Made by a program: the position numbers and the translations under genes. A DNA stretch of 64,000 bases from Liquorilactobacillus mali KCTC 3596 = DSM 20444 (GTDB lineage: Bacteria > Bacillota > Bacilli > Lactobacillales > Lactobacillaceae): assembly GCF_000260415.1 (NCBI RefSeq), contig NZ_BACP01000033.1, forward strand, positions 62,001 to 126,000, written 5' to 3'. Shown one piece after another: positions 37,671 through 47,600 of the stretch (the stretch's first letter is position 1; every line of letters starts with the position of its first letter). The notes below the pieces were generated by a model. The model saw only the letters and a list, made by a program, of their open reading frames with translations. It was not told the origin of the DNA and ran no database searches.

Positions 37671-37840
37671 GAGGAGCTGCTTCAAAATTTATATTTTGAA
37701 CCGGCTCCTCTATTTATCATAAACATATTCCATAAATTAAAATGCTTTTTTAACTTCAAATTACTCATAGTTAACGGACTCACCATATCCGTTATTTATT
37801 ATTAGTATTCTAATTTACGGACTTATGTCACATTTCTTGC
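37671..37840 (+). repeat. Dispersed hairpin-tail repeat, copy after the VOC gene
   Basis: GAGGAGCTGCTTCAAAAT (37671-37688) pairs with ATTTTGAACCGGCTCCTC (37693-37710), one internal mismatch region. Tail from about 37716 with CATAAACATATTCCATAAA and CTCATAGTTAACGGACTCAC. 24 bp past the stop. Confidence 0.8.
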
Positions 37841-37873
37841 TAAAACATAAACTTAAATTTTCATCTCTGCCGC

Positions 37874-38365
37874 CTATTTCTTGAAATCTACTCTTAAGCT
37901 AACAATTTTGATAATAATCGCACCTAAAACAGATACTACTAACTCTCCGGCAGCGACTGTTAGATACGTTTCCCAAAAAGGAGCATGACTGACCAAATAT
38001 AGTTCCAGTGCAACACTCCACATTGAAAGCGTACATACAACCACACTAACGGTTAATTTGCCCGTTGTCGTCTTTGCGTATTTACTCAACCAGTAGCTGA
38101 TCGATGTCATCATAAGTGAACCCAACGATCCAAAAATAACATCCACCATTCCAAGACTGGACCAAAGGTTAGCGATTACGCAGCCAATTGTTATTGCCCA
38201 GATATAGCGTTTATTGAAAACCGCTAAATTGTTCAAGGTTTCTGAAAGTCTAAACTGGATGGGTCCATATGCCATTCCTGAAGCTGTCAAAGTCAAAACA
38301 ACATACAATGCTGCAACTAATCCTGTCTTAATAATTCCCGCTGTTTTTTCGTGTGAATTTTGCAT
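37874..38365 (-). CDS. queT: QueT-family queuosine precursor transporter
   Basis: A 163-residue membrane protein with about five hydrophobic segments. The family hallmarks are YGPIQFRLSETLNNLAVF near residue 30 and IGCVIANLWSSLGMVDVIFG, with FGSLGSLMMTSISYW following. QueT (COG4708) is the energy-coupling substrate-binding subunit for a queuosine precursor such as preQ1. The gene starts at 38365 with AGAGG 7 nt upstream, inside a region folding as a preQ1-I riboswitch, which confirms the assignment. It stands alone on the minus strand. Confidence 0.93.
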   Translation of the reverse strand: MQNSHEKTAGIIKTGLVAALYVVLTLTASGMAYGPIQFRLSETLNNLAVFNKRYIWAITIGCVIANLWSSLGMVDVIFGSLGSLMMTSISYWLSKYAKTTTGKLTVSVVVCTLSMWSVALELYLVSHAPFWETYLTVAAGELVVSVLGAIIIKIVSLRVDFKK

Positions 38366-38372
38366 CTATAAT

Positions 38373-38417
38373 ACCTCTTTCTAGTTTTTTATTTTGGTGG
38401 GATTTTCGCGAACCACC
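38373..38417 (-). promoter_or_regulatory. preQ1-I riboswitch overlapping the queT ribosome site
   Basis: Minus strand: stem GGTGG (38417-38413) pairs with CCACC (38400-38396) around a loop beginning TTCGCGAAAATC. An A-rich tail then reads AAAATAAAAAACTAG (38395-38381), followed by AAAGAGG (38379-38373), the ribosome site. This matches the class I preQ1 pattern (stem, UUC loop, AAAAAACUA tail pairing back). The tail and ribosome site are adjacent, so ligand binding should block translation. A TATAAT -10 box lies just upstream at 38436-38441. Confidence 0.85.
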
Positions 38418-38556
38418 ATTGGCACCGTTTACGATTATAACAAAAATCAGTATAGATAAAAAGATACTTATTTGTAAATTAAACCTTAAACCAAAAAAGC
38501 AGTATGACATGTCCAACAAAATTTTAGTACTAGTGCAAAACACCAACAAATAAAAA

Positions 38557-38590
38557 GGACCGGATAAAATTTTAATTTTGACCCAGCCCC
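38557..38590 (-). repeat. Hairpin-only member of the repeat family after the lysozyme gene
   Basis: GGACCGGATAAAATTTTAAT at 38557 pairs, with G-U, to GACCCAGCCCC at the right end (38590). It lies 36 bp past the lysozyme stop. I see no conserved tail, as the queT leader occupies the other side. Confidence 0.65.
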
Positions 38591-38625
38591 ACTTACTTTT
38601 ATTAACTTATTAATTAAAACTATTT

Positions 38626-40149
38626 TTACATTGCTCCTGTGCTTGTATTGAACGTATACCACTTACCATTGATAAATTGCTTTCCGTATAACATTTGACC
38701 ATTTCCATTGTAATAGACGGTCTTATGCTGGTTTGCTATATATTGAAAACCGGTCTTCATTGCTCCTGTGCTTGAGTCAAATAAATACCATTTACCATTA
38801 ATATACTGTTGTCCATATAACATCTGACCATTTCCATTGTAATAGACGGTCTTATTTTGGCTCGCTATATATTGAAAACCGGTCTTCATTGCTCCTGTAC
38901 TTGAGTCAAATAAATACCATTTACCATTAATATACTGTTGTCCATATAACATCTGACCATTTCCATTGTAATAAACAGTCTTATGCTGGTTTGCTATATA
39001 TTGAAAACCGGTCTTCATTGCTCCTGTGCTTGAGTCAAATAAATACCATTTACCATTAATATACTGTTGTCCATATAACATCTGACCATTTCCATTGTAA
39101 TAGACGGTCTTATTTTGGCTCGCTATATATTGAAAACCAGTCTTCATTGCTCCTGTACTCGAGTCAAATAAATACCATTTGCCATTAATATACTGTTGTC
39201 CATATAACATCTGACCATTTCCATTGTAATAAACAGTCTTATTCTGGCTCGCTATATATTGGAAACCAGTAACTTTATTAGTAGTAGTACTACTTTCCGT
39301 AGTCGTTGTTGTTTTTTCAGTTGGTGTCGCAATTACCGTTGGTACTGTGGTAGTACTGCTGGAGGTTGTAGCTGCGGTATTACTTAATAGTCCCCCATAA
39401 TCAATAGAAACATCCACTGAGTTGCCCTTGAAAGTAGCTGTGGAAGAAAATTGCCATGCTCCATATTCTTGATCCTGTAAATTAGATGAGGAAGGGTGAT
39501 ATGGATACTCTGCAATCCATGTGCGGGCCTTGCCAACAGTATTAACAACTTGATCTATCCCGTAATAATACTTGTATGTATAAACACCATGGTTACTATA
39601 ACCACTACTTTGAAGAGTATTCCAAAAGGTCTGAAGATTACTTCCAACACTACTTCCTAATGTAGTATCCTCAACATCAGCAAATATCAAAGTATTCTTT
39701 GCCAAATTCAAACTCTTCATTTCGGCAATTACATTGTTGGCTTCTTTCACAGCTTCAGTACTATTTTTGAATCTCACAAAGTGGTACACATCAACATTCA
39801 TTCCAGCATTCTTCGCATAAGCAACTTGCGTACTTGCATAAGGGTTCTTATATGTCTGTCCTTCAGTTACTTTTACAATGACTGATTTTACTCCCAGGCT
39901 CTTTAGCTTACTATAGTCGTCCTGAGTCATCCAACTTTGATAAGATGAAACATCAATCGCATCTACAGTCGGCCGTCCCGCACTGCCGATTTCCCACACA
40001 TCAGTCGTTGAACTAGCAAAAACTTTATTATTGGTTAATTTCTCTCCAAAAAAACAAATAGAAACAGCTATTAATGTCATTAACACTAAACGTACATATA
40101 AATTCTTGCCTTTCTCTGTAGCCCCATTATGATGTCTAAAATTTTTCAA
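38626..40149 (-). CDS. GH25 lysozyme with C-terminal cell-wall-binding-type repeats
   Basis: A 507-residue secreted protein from the TTG at 40149 (AGGAGAAAAA upstream). A long signal peptide ends near VFA45 (a basic start, then LYVRLVLMTLIAVSICFF). The GH25 muramidase domain (about 62-250) has the catalytic VDAIDVSSYQ and FADVEDTT. A threonine/serine-rich linker follows, then five 43-residue repeats from about 295, each GFQYIA-Q-KTVYYNGNGQM followed by LYGQQYINGKWYLFDSSTGA. These resemble choline/glucan-binding-type repeats. The last repeat is cut two residues short at STGAM. It should cleave peptidoglycan at the cell surface, possibly in cell separation or competition. No phage genes are nearby. 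Confidence 0.92.
   Translation of the reverse strand: MKNFRHHNGATEKGKNLYVRLVLMTLIAVSICFFGEKLTNNKVFASSTTDVWEIGSAGRPTVDAIDVSSYQSWMTQDDYSKLKSLGVKSVIVKVTEGQTYKNPYASTQVAYAKNAGMNVDVYHFVRFKNSTEAVKEANNVIAEMKSLNLAKNTLIFADVEDTTLGSSVGSNLQTFWNTLQSSGYSNHGVYTYKYYYGIDQVVNTVGKARTWIAEYPYHPSSSNLQDQEYGAWQFSSTATFKGNSVDVSIDYGGLLSNTAATTSSSTTTVPTVIATPTEKTTTTTESSTTTNKVTGFQYIASQNKTVYYNGNGQMLYGQQYINGKWYLFDSSTGAMKTGFQYIASQNKTVYYNGNGQMLYGQQYINGKWYLFDSSTGAMKTGFQYIANQHKTVYYNGNGQMLYGQQYINGKWYLFDSSTGAMKTGFQYIASQNKTVYYNGNGQMLYGQQYINGKWYLFDSSTGAMKTGFQYIANQHKTVYYNGNGQMLYGKQFINGKWYTFNTSTGAM
38629..39267 (-). repeat. Five near-identical 129-bp tandem coding repeats
   Basis: The repeat unit is 129 bp, seen in the regular spacing of the CTTCATTGCTCCTGT string at 38755, 38884, 39013 and 39142. 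The units alternate between two variants (SQNK and NQHK in the protein) in the order A, A, B, A, B. This pattern suggests duplication of an A-B pair. Repeat number probably varies between strains. Confidence 0.85.
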
Positions 40150-40192
40150 TTTTTCTCCTCTACCTCTATTAATACTCTATACAGTCATATTT

Positions 40193-41191
40193 TTAATTAA
40201 ATAAGTCAGTAATCTTCCGAATTTCAATCTTCTCATTTTCTGTAAATGTCATATTTTTTGCTGCTTCTAGATTATCATCTAAGTGTGCTTCACTGGTTGT
40301 TCCTATTATTACGCTTGAAACCACTTCCTCAGCAAGCAGCCATGATAAAGCCAATTGAGACAGTGTTTGATTCCTTTTTTGTGCAATTTCATTTAGTGCA
40401 TTCAACTTAAGCAGAATATTCTTTTCGCCCTTATCGAAAACCTTCTTGCTTGTATGATGGATAGGAAAGTCTGCTGGTATTTCTTTCAAATAGCGGGAGC
40501 TGAGCAACCCTTCTGCTAAGGGGCCATATGCAACTAGGCCGCGATGCTCTTTTCTAAGAGTATCTAGCAACCCATCATTTTCGATTGTCGTATTCAACAT
40601 GTTATATGAAACCTGGTTGACTGTAAAAGGTGTGCCTAATTCTTTAAAAAGTCTAATCGCTTCTTTAGTCTGTTTATTATCAAAATTTGAAATTCCAATA
40701 TAAAGTGCCTTACCCTGTCTAACTACCTGATCCAATGCCTGTACAGATTCAAAAAGATCTGTTTTCGAATCAAAACGATGGGCATAATAGATATCAACGT
40801 AATCTGTTTGCAAGCGCTCTAAACTACGATCAATTGATTGCAATATAGACTTTCTTGATAACATCTGACCATATGGTCCTGGACCAGTCTCATATCCAAC
40901 CTTTGTCGTTATTACAAGCTCGTCACGGTAAGGTTGCAGCTCATCTTTCAGAATATTACCCAGTAATGATTCCGCAGAACCGACTTCTGGTTTACCGTAG
41001 CGGTCGGCACAATCAAAACTGAACACTCCTCTGTTAAAAGCATGTAGAATTAATTGCTTACGCTCATAGTAAGGACTATTGCTATCAAAATTCCGCCATA
41101 ATCCAAGTGAAATAACTGGTAAAACTAATCCAGTTGAACCAACTCTTCTCATTGGCAAATATTCATATCGTTTATCATCAGCTTTAAACAT
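40193..41191 (-). CDS. Aldo/keto reductase
   Basis: A 332-residue aldo/keto reductase from the ATG at 41191, with AAAGGA 9 nt upstream; an ATG nine codons earlier overlaps that site. The family TIM-barrel motifs are FDCADRYGKPEVGSAESLLG (catalytic Asp and Tyr), VITTKVGYETGPGPYGQM (catalytic Lys) and YAHRFDSKTD (His). The C-terminal NADPH site is VVSSVIIGTT. It resembles the L-glyceraldehyde-3-phosphate reductase (YghZ) group, which reduces small aldehydes with NADPH. It is one of several minus-strand genes in a row and follows the thioredoxin gene. Confidence 0.88.
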   Translation of the reverse strand: MFKADDKRYEYLPMRRVGSTGLVLPVISLGLWRNFDSNSPYYERKQLILHAFNRGVFSFDCADRYGKPEVGSAESLLGNILKDELQPYRDELVITTKVGYETGPGPYGQMLSRKSILQSIDRSLERLQTDYVDIYYAHRFDSKTDLFESVQALDQVVRQGKALYIGISNFDNKQTKEAIRLFKELGTPFTVNQVSYNMLNTTIENDGLLDTLRKEHRGLVAYGPLAEGLLSSRYLKEIPADFPIHHTSKKVFDKGEKNILLKLNALNEIAQKRNQTLSQLALSWLLAEEVVSSVIIGTTSEAHLDDNLEAAKNMTFTENEKIEIRKITDLFN

Positions 41192-41232
41192 CTGCACCAT
41201 TCCTTTCACTTCAATCAATCATACGTACATCA

Positions 41233-41544
41233 TCAATAATTCAATTTCTGTTTAAGATAATTTTCAAATTGCCCATATGGCTTATAGCCTTGAATCTTTT
41301 CCTTTGGGATGCCATCCTTAAATAAGAAAGTACAGGGAATACTCAATACATCAAAATTCTGGGCGATTTTCTGCTTATTTTGGACATCCACTCTTCCAAA
41401 GAAAAGTTCATTGCCAAAATGCACCGATAGTTCTTCAAAAACAGGTGTAAACATCTGACATGGGCCACACCAATCTGCATGAAAATTAATGAGTGCCAAC
41501 CCTTCAAGTGGAATATCAGATTCACTTACTATTTCCGTTAACAT
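41233..41544 (-). CDS. Thioredoxin
   Basis: A 103-residue protein with the redox motif WCGPCQ near residue 26 in LINFHADWCGPCQMFTPVF. A cis-proline region (LSIPCTFLFKDG) follows at about 72, typical of thioredoxin rather than glutaredoxin. It reduces protein disulfides in the cytoplasm using NADPH via thioredoxin reductase. The main trxA is often elsewhere, so this may be a second copy. It sits between the HAD hydrolase and the aldo/keto reductase, all on the minus strand. Confidence 0.9.
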   Translation of the reverse strand: MLTEIVSESDIPLEGLALINFHADWCGPCQMFTPVFEELSVHFGNELFFGRVDVQNKQKIAQNFDVLSIPCTFLFKDGIPKEKIQGYKPYGQFENYLKQKLNY

Positions 41545-41565
41545 ACCCCATCAGCTCCCTAGCTG

Positions 41566-42381
41566 TCATAGAATGAATTTCTCAATGACTTCTGCAACTG
41601 CACTGTTATTATTATCATTTGAAGTAATGACGTCAGCATTTTCCTTTATCAACTCGTGCGCATTTGCAACGGCTGCTCCGAGTCCCGCAGCCTTTATCAT
41701 GGCTAAGTCATTGCCGCTGTCGCCAATTGCGATAATCTCGTCTTCTTGAATATTCAACATCTTACCTAGTTTTATAAGTGCTTGACCCTTATCGGCCTTA
41801 GCAGAATTAAATTCGATATAACGGTCCGAAGAAAAAGTAATATTCAGTGAATAATCAATATCCCTTAGAACTTCTTCTTCAATTGTCGCGCGCTCTTTTT
41901 TGCTTTCTATATTAAAGATGATCTTCACCAATTTGGTTGTCGCCAACGCATCAATGTTATCTTCTTCCAATTCTTCCCACTCAGCCACTCTTCCTGAAAT
42001 ATAATTAATTTCTTCAGAATTAATATTCCAAATATAGAGCTTGTCCAGTGAATATACGTGAATGCAGTAATTATTTTTTACACCTAACTCGAACAGTCGC
42101 TTTACAACTTCAAATGGTAAAAGATTGGTTGTTAGAATTTGGTTTCCCTGATTCTCCACAATTGCTCCGCCATTAAATGAAATCACATATGAATTTTCTT
42201 GTTGATACAGTCCTAGTTCACGCAAATTGTCCTGCACTGTCAAAAAACTACGGCCAGTGTTTGGAACGAAGAAAGCTCCTTGTGCAACCGCCTTCTTAAT
42301 TGCTTGAACGTTTTTCGGCGAAATCTTCTTTTGATCGTTCAAAAGTGTCTCGTCTAGATCACACGCAATTAGCTTGTACAT
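41566..42381 (-). CDS. HAD-superfamily Cof-type phosphatase
   Basis: A 271-residue protein from the ATG at 42381 (MYKLIACDLDETLL). Motif I is ACDLDETLLN with the nucleophile Asp, motif II contains PNTGRS, and motif IV is IAIGDSGNDLAMIKAAG. The cap domain is of the Cof type (IIB), common in phosphosugar or nucleotide phosphatases. The substrate is unknown. Other in-frame starts upstream (TTG, GTG) exist but the ATG is best. It is 21 bp upstream of the thioredoxin gene and may share its transcript. Confidence 0.88.
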   Translation of the reverse strand: MYKLIACDLDETLLNDQKKISPKNVQAIKKAVAQGAFFVPNTGRSFLTVQDNLRELGLYQQENSYVISFNGGAIVENQGNQILTTNLLPFEVVKRLFELGVKNNYCIHVYSLDKLYIWNINSEEINYISGRVAEWEELEEDNIDALATTKLVKIIFNIESKKERATIEEEVLRDIDYSLNITFSSDRYIEFNSAKADKGQALIKLGKMLNIQEDEIIAIGDSGNDLAMIKAAGLGAAVANAHELIKENADVITSNDNNNSAVAEVIEKFIL

Positions 42382-42424
42382 TTTCCTGATCACCAATCCT
42401 TCGAATTTTAGAATACATTTTTAG

Positions 42425-43150
42425 CTATCTTCTCACACGATTTACAATAAACGTGACAATAATTGCTAACAATACAACGCCAGCAAATAACGGAGCAGGA
42501 ATTTCAATATCTATCATTGGAATCGAAATAAACAGCTTTACCGCAATCAAACCAATTAAAGCATATGCCATTACCTCAAGTTCAGGTATGATTTCCATAA
42601 GTTTGATAATTATCTCAGCGATGCCACGCATACACAAAATACCAATCATTCCACCTATCAGTACGATCACGGGATTTGAAGAAATTGCTAGCGATGCCAA
42701 CACAGAATCAATTGAAAAGACAATGTCCATCAGTTCAATGGAGACTACAACTGACCAGAACAGTGGTAATAGCCGTTTTCCCTTGCCCTTTTTCTTTTTA
42801 GCAACGGGGTGGTATATATGATAAAAATGTGCAAGTGATAAATAGAGTAAATATCCTGCACCAACTACCTTGATCTCCCAAAAATTTATCAAGTATGTTC
42901 CTATCCCAATAATTAAGAAACGAAAAACGTATGCGCCCCATAAACCATAAAAAAGAGATTTCTCTTGTTCTTCCTTTGTAGGTAAAACTTTTGTTTGTGC
43001 GGCCAACACAATTGCGTTATCTACTGAAAGCAAACATTCAATCAATGCGAGTGATAAGATTACAAGCCAATCGCTTCCAGATTCAATTACCAATTTCCAA
43101 TTTTCAATATTAAAAAATGGACCATACAGTTTAGAAATAATGTCCAACAA
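42425..43150 (-). CDS. TerC-family integral membrane protein
   Basis: A 241-residue membrane protein with about seven hydrophobic segments. The hallmarks are LALIECLLSVDNAIVLA with the acidic SVDNA site, and SVVVSIELMDIVFSIDSVLAS in the second half, each with a conserved Asp. TerC/YjbE/YceF-type proteins are linked to manganese efflux and metal loading of exported enzymes. The start is TTG at 43150 with AGGAGG 9 nt upstream. It lies downstream of the XRE regulator on the same strand; a functional link is not shown by sequence. Confidence 0.9.
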   Translation of the reverse strand: MLDIISKLYGPFFNIENWKLVIESGSDWLVILSLALIECLLSVDNAIVLAAQTKVLPTKEEQEKSLFYGLWGAYVFRFLIIGIGTYLINFWEIKVVGAGYLLYLSLAHFYHIYHPVAKKKKGKGKRLLPLFWSVVVSIELMDIVFSIDSVLASLAISSNPVIVLIGGMIGILCMRGIAEIIIKLMEIIPELEVMAYALIGLIAVKLFISIPMIDIEIPAPLFAGVVLLAIIVTFIVNRVRR

Positions 43151-43234
43151 AAAAGTCCTCCTGCAACTAATTTTACTAATTTAACTTAATCTTAACATAT
43201 TATAATTTGCAATTAAACTGCTCATCCAGCGACA

Positions 43235-43681
43235 CTAATCAGTTAATTTTCTATCACCAAGACTAAATGTTATTTCCTTGTAACCCTTACTTTCTTTATT
43301 ATCGGAACCATGCACATTTGTTAAACCCTTGCCAATGAAATATGCCTTTAAAATGCTATAGCTTTCCGCACGTTCTTTACTTGATAATTGCTTACCATCA
43401 AAGACTAAATCGTTGTTTAAAGTAAATATCTTTTCAATATCAATTTGCTGATTAACCCGACCTACCATGAAATCAAGTGATACTCCAAAAAAGATTGCCA
43501 ATTTCATAACTTCCGCATAAGAAGGTGTATTAATGCCACGTTCCCAGCTTCCAATCTGTGGTCCAGAGTTAGGATGAGTTTTTAATTCGTCGTCTATATT
43601 CATTTCATTTAATTGTTTTGCCAGTTGTGAAAGCGTTAAACCGCTGCCTTTACGCAATGCCTTTAATTGTTCCGGAAACAT
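43235..43681 (-). CDS. XRE-family transcriptional regulator
   Basis: A 148-residue protein from the ATG at 43681, with AGGAGG 9 nt upstream; an in-frame GTG three codons earlier overlaps that site. The helix-turn-helix is at about 4-65: LKALRKGSGLTLSQLAKQLN, then QIGSWERGINTPSYAEVMKL, then FGVSLDFMVG. The insertion of IDDELKTHPNSGP between helices 2 and 3 is longer than in classical Cro/cI proteins. The C-terminal half is unrelated to peptidase-type repressors. Target unknown. It is divergent from the alpha/beta hydrolase gene across 107 bp, which may hold its operator. Confidence 0.82.
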   Translation of the reverse strand: MFPEQLKALRKGSGLTLSQLAKQLNEMNIDDELKTHPNSGPQIGSWERGINTPSYAEVMKLAIFFGVSLDFMVGRVNQQIDIEKIFTLNNDLVFDGKQLSSKERAESYSILKAYFIGKGLTNVHGSDNKESKGYKEITFSLGDRKLTD

Positions 43682-43788
43682 ATAATTCACCCTCCTAATA
43701 TTTATAAATTCGACTATTATATTTAAAAGAACTTATGTGCTAAAATGATTGAGAAATTCTTATTCTTTGTGAAAGTCAGGTGCATACA

Positions 43789-44613
43789 ATGTCAATAATA
43801 GAACTTACTATTCCCTTGCCCAATGAAAATCTTGTAACTGCAACTGCATATGTTTTACCCATAACAACTCAAAAAAACAAAGCATTTCCTGGGATTGTCC
43901 TTTGTGCTGGTGGTAGTTTCAAGCATCTTTCCCAGAGGGAGAATACCTTAGCAGCCCTTGCTTTTCATTCTCGTGGCTTCAATGTCTACTCGCTGAATTA
44001 TTCCTTGCTTTCTTCCGAAACTGGTTCGCTTTATCCAGCTCCCTTACATGAGATTGCTTCAACTGTTGCCTTCGTCAGAAACAATGCAAAAAAATTAAAT
44101 CAGGACCCTAATGCAATTATTACACTTGGATTCTCGGCTGGTGGACACATTGTTTCTGCGTTAGCTGGTACATGGGCAACAGTTAAATTGGCTAGTGAGC
44201 TGGATTTAACCAATGAGAGTATTAAACCTAATGCTCAAATTCTAGCATATCCGTTAACTGATTTAACTAGCTTCTTTACACATAAATCAACAGAAATTAG
44301 CCGCATAACCACAATTCCTGAATTAATGAATACCCAGAAATTAGTTAACGCAAAAACACCACCGACATTCATCTGGAATTCCTATACAGACACAGCTGTA
44401 CCTCTTAGCAACACCCTTGGTTATATTAAACAGTTAGCCAAAAATAAGATCCCCTTTGAATCCCACATTTTTTCGTCTGGCATCCATGGAACTGTGCTGG
44501 CTAATTCACTTACTGCGCGCCCCGAAAAGGGATCCTCTGACATTAATGCTCATGTTGCAACATGGGTTAATCTCGCAATTGAATGGGCATTTTTCCAATT
44601 CAAGAACTCATAG
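43789..44613 (+). CDS. Alpha/beta hydrolase (acetylesterase-like)
   Basis: A 274-residue protein from the ATG at 43789 with AGGTG 6 nt upstream. The oxyanion region is IVLCAGGSFKHLSQRENT, the nucleophile elbow is LGFSAGGHIVSALAG with Ser near 118, and the acid and base lie in IWNSYTDTAVP and FSSGIHGTVLA. The BD-FAE/acetyl-xylan-esterase-like group includes deacetylases for sugar esters. No signal peptide, so cytoplasmic. It may act on acetylated sugars, but this is inference. Its 3' end overlaps the end of addA by 6 bp in convergent orientation. Confidence 0.8.
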   Translation: MSIIELTIPLPNENLVTATAYVLPITTQKNKAFPGIVLCAGGSFKHLSQRENTLAALAFHSRGFNVYSLNYSLLSSETGSLYPAPLHEIASTVAFVRNNAKKLNQDPNAIITLGFSAGGHIVSALAGTWATVKLASELDLTNESIKPNAQILAYPLTDLTSFFTHKSTEISRITTIPELMNTQKLVNAKTPPTFIWNSYTDTAVPLSNTLGYIKQLAKNKIPFESHIFSSGIHGTVLANSLTARPEKGSSDINAHVATWVNLAIEWAFFQFKNS

Positions 44614-47600
44614 AACCTCGACTAACTCATTTATACTTAGTAAATACAAATATTTATGGGTTACCTTTTTTCTTAATTCATTCTCTAACGCAGCCGCGTA
44701 CAGTTTCAGTTGACCCTTATAGCGGTTGACCAGTTCTTTCTTTTTTTGGACATCTCCTTGTCTAATATAATCTGTTTTATAATCCAGTAAAATAACTTCT
44801 TTACCAATTTCAATGTATACATCAATAATACCGTGAATAAGCACATCGGCCGCAATATTTGTCTCAACATCCGGAAATAATTGACTAACAGGCATTAACA
44901 TTGAAAATGGGACTTCTCGATTTACCGCTTGCGGCTCCTTCAAAAGCAGTTGGCCGATGTTGCTCATAAAGAAATTATCAATTGACTGAATTTCAATTTT
45001 CTTTGCAGTCTCTTTTTCCAACAGATTGCTTTCGACCAAATTAGAAATAGTTTGCTCAATTGACTGGATTGTAACAGTTTCTCCCAACTTTATCTTCTGC
45101 AATACTAAGTGAGTTGCTGTACCTACTTGTGCAGCTGATACATTATTTTCATTGTTGAAGAAAACCGGTAATTTAAATTCCTTATTTACTATTCGGTTAG
45201 CCTTTTTCTTAAAAGTATTCTTCCCCCACTTTTCTAAAAACGGCAGCTCTGTTTCTGCAGGGTCAGCAAACACCCTTTTTGCCTCTGAAACAGCTTGGTA
45301 AGCAGTGGTTATTGTTAAATCCAAATCTGGATATTCAAAATTCAACAGTTTTTTAATTTTTTCCTTCTCAGGATTATCTGAATTGTCATTCTCTTTTGCT
45401 AATAGCATATCTGCATCATCTTGCTTAGCGCTTTCCAACCTGAATCTAGAATTATCATAAAATTCCACCGAAAAATTTGCATCAGTTTCCTGTATTTCTT
45501 TTGGTGCGATACTTGAAACGGCAAATGTTTCTTTAAAATAATTTGTTCTTATCAGACACATTCCTATCCAATCCATGAAATTCTTGCTCTGTTGTCTGAT
45601 AGTTGGGTTAAGCACCAGCTGCTGGTCTTGTACGGATTGTTTCCAAGTCGAAATTGCTGTTTTCTTATTCGTGTATGTACCAACGATATATAGCAATTGC
45701 TCTGATCGTGTCAACGCAACGTACAGCAATCTCATCTGTTCAGCTGCAAGTTTTTTTTGTGCAATATCCTTGATTATCATCTTAGGCAGCGTATCTTTCT
45801 TTACCCGTTCATCATCAAGATACGAAATACCAATACCGTCATGAACATCTAATAAATAATCTTCTCGTAGATTCTGCTCATTAAATTGGTGATTTGCATC
45901 CATCAAGAAAACAACTGGGAACTCTAATCCCTTACTACCATGAATCGTCATGACCTGTACCGCATCATCAGACTTCTTTGCCGCTGCCTCAGCTAAATCC
46001 TGATTTTGTTTCTGCATTCTATCAATAAATCTGACAAATTGAAAAAGTCCTTTAAAACTCGTTTTCTCATATGCACTTGCGCGCTCATATAGGGCATGCA
46101 AGTTAGCTTGCCTTTGCATCCCGCCTGGCATTCCACCGACATAATCCAGAAACCCAGTTTCTTCATAAATCTTCCAAATTAACGCTGCTAATTCATTCTT
46201 TCTTGCAGTATTCCTCAATTCATTCAAAAGATTCATGAACCAGTCGACCTTGACATAAATTTCTTTGCCAAATTTACTTTCAGTAGTACCATCGAAATTC
46301 TTCCAGAAATTTTGCAGTGCCTGATAATAATCACCGGTTCGCTGATTGATCCTTAAATAGGCCAACGCATTCTCCTTCAAGCCGACAATCGGTGATCTAA
46401 GAACACTGACCAGAGGAATATCTTGCAATGGATTGTCTATTATTTTCAGGAAAGACAACATTATCTGAATTTCGGTTGTCTGAAAATAATTCTGTGCATC
46501 GTTTAAAAAAACCGGAATTTCAGCCTTTTGAAATTCATCCATAATCAATAAGTTGTTATTTCTTGTTGGGACTAGCAAAACAATGTCTCCGTAAGTTAAT
46601 TTCCGAATCTCATGTTTTGTACGATCATAGATTTTTTTATTTTGTGCAATTAATTCCTTGATTTTGCTGATCACTGCTAAAATTTGCCCCTGCGCCGTAC
46701 TATCAGGAATAAAATCTTCCCCCATAGTTTCACCGCTAGTTGTGTTAGAGACATCTTTACCATCTCCAGACTCATAGATTAAAATTTCAGCTGTTGGCGA
46801 TAACTCTGGATAATATTTTGCACCAAATTTTAACTGTGCATCTTCATCGTAGTCTAATTCACCGACCCGATAATCCATTAACTGTTTAAAAATCAGATTT
46901 ATAAAATCCGTAACATTCTTAACGGACCTAAAATTTTCTGCAAGAATTACTTTTTTGCCCTGATTACCACTATCTTCATTGCTCTGGGAATATCGTTGAT
47001 ACTTTTCTAGAAACATTGTTGGATCAGCCAACCTAAAGCCATAAATTGACTGTTTGACATCTCCGACCATAAACATATTTCCTGGAGAATTCTTGGCTAA
47101 GTAACCTATCAATGTTTCCTGCAATTGATTTGTATCTTGATACTCATCAATCATTATCTCACTGAATTTTTCTTGCAATTTACTGCGAACTTTCCTCTTG
47201 TCCGCAGTATTTCCAGATAATATTGAAAGTGCAAAATGTTCAAGATCACTAAAATCTAATACATGTCGCTGACGCTTGGCCTGTGCAAACTTAATAGCAA
47301 AGTTTTGGACAACTTCTACCAATTTCAAAACTAGTTGTTTACTATCTTTCATTAATTCAAATTGTTGCTGTTCATCAAACAAGAAGAAGTCTTCAACCAG
47401 TTTTGCTACCCTCTTTTTAATATCTGTCCGTAGACCTAGGATCTCCTCTTTAGACTCTTTTTGAATATCATCTAACTTAGCCATCCGTGGTGCTGTTCCC
47501 AAACTAAAGTTCATTAATTGGGCCCGAATTTCATTCCACGTAGTTGTTTCGACACTGGTTTCAAGTTCAGAAACAACTATCATATCTTTTTGGAGTTGCT

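Noticed and set aside
38629-39267. Regular 129-bp repeats that could be taken for a CRISPR-like array
   Set aside because: They are in frame within the lysozyme gene, code for 43-residue units, and have no unique spacers.
38626-43681. GH25 lysozyme and XRE regulator as a prophage remnant
   Set aside because: No holin, integrase, capsid or tail genes are nearby; the lysozyme has its own signal peptide and surface repeats, and the other genes are ordinary metabolic ones.
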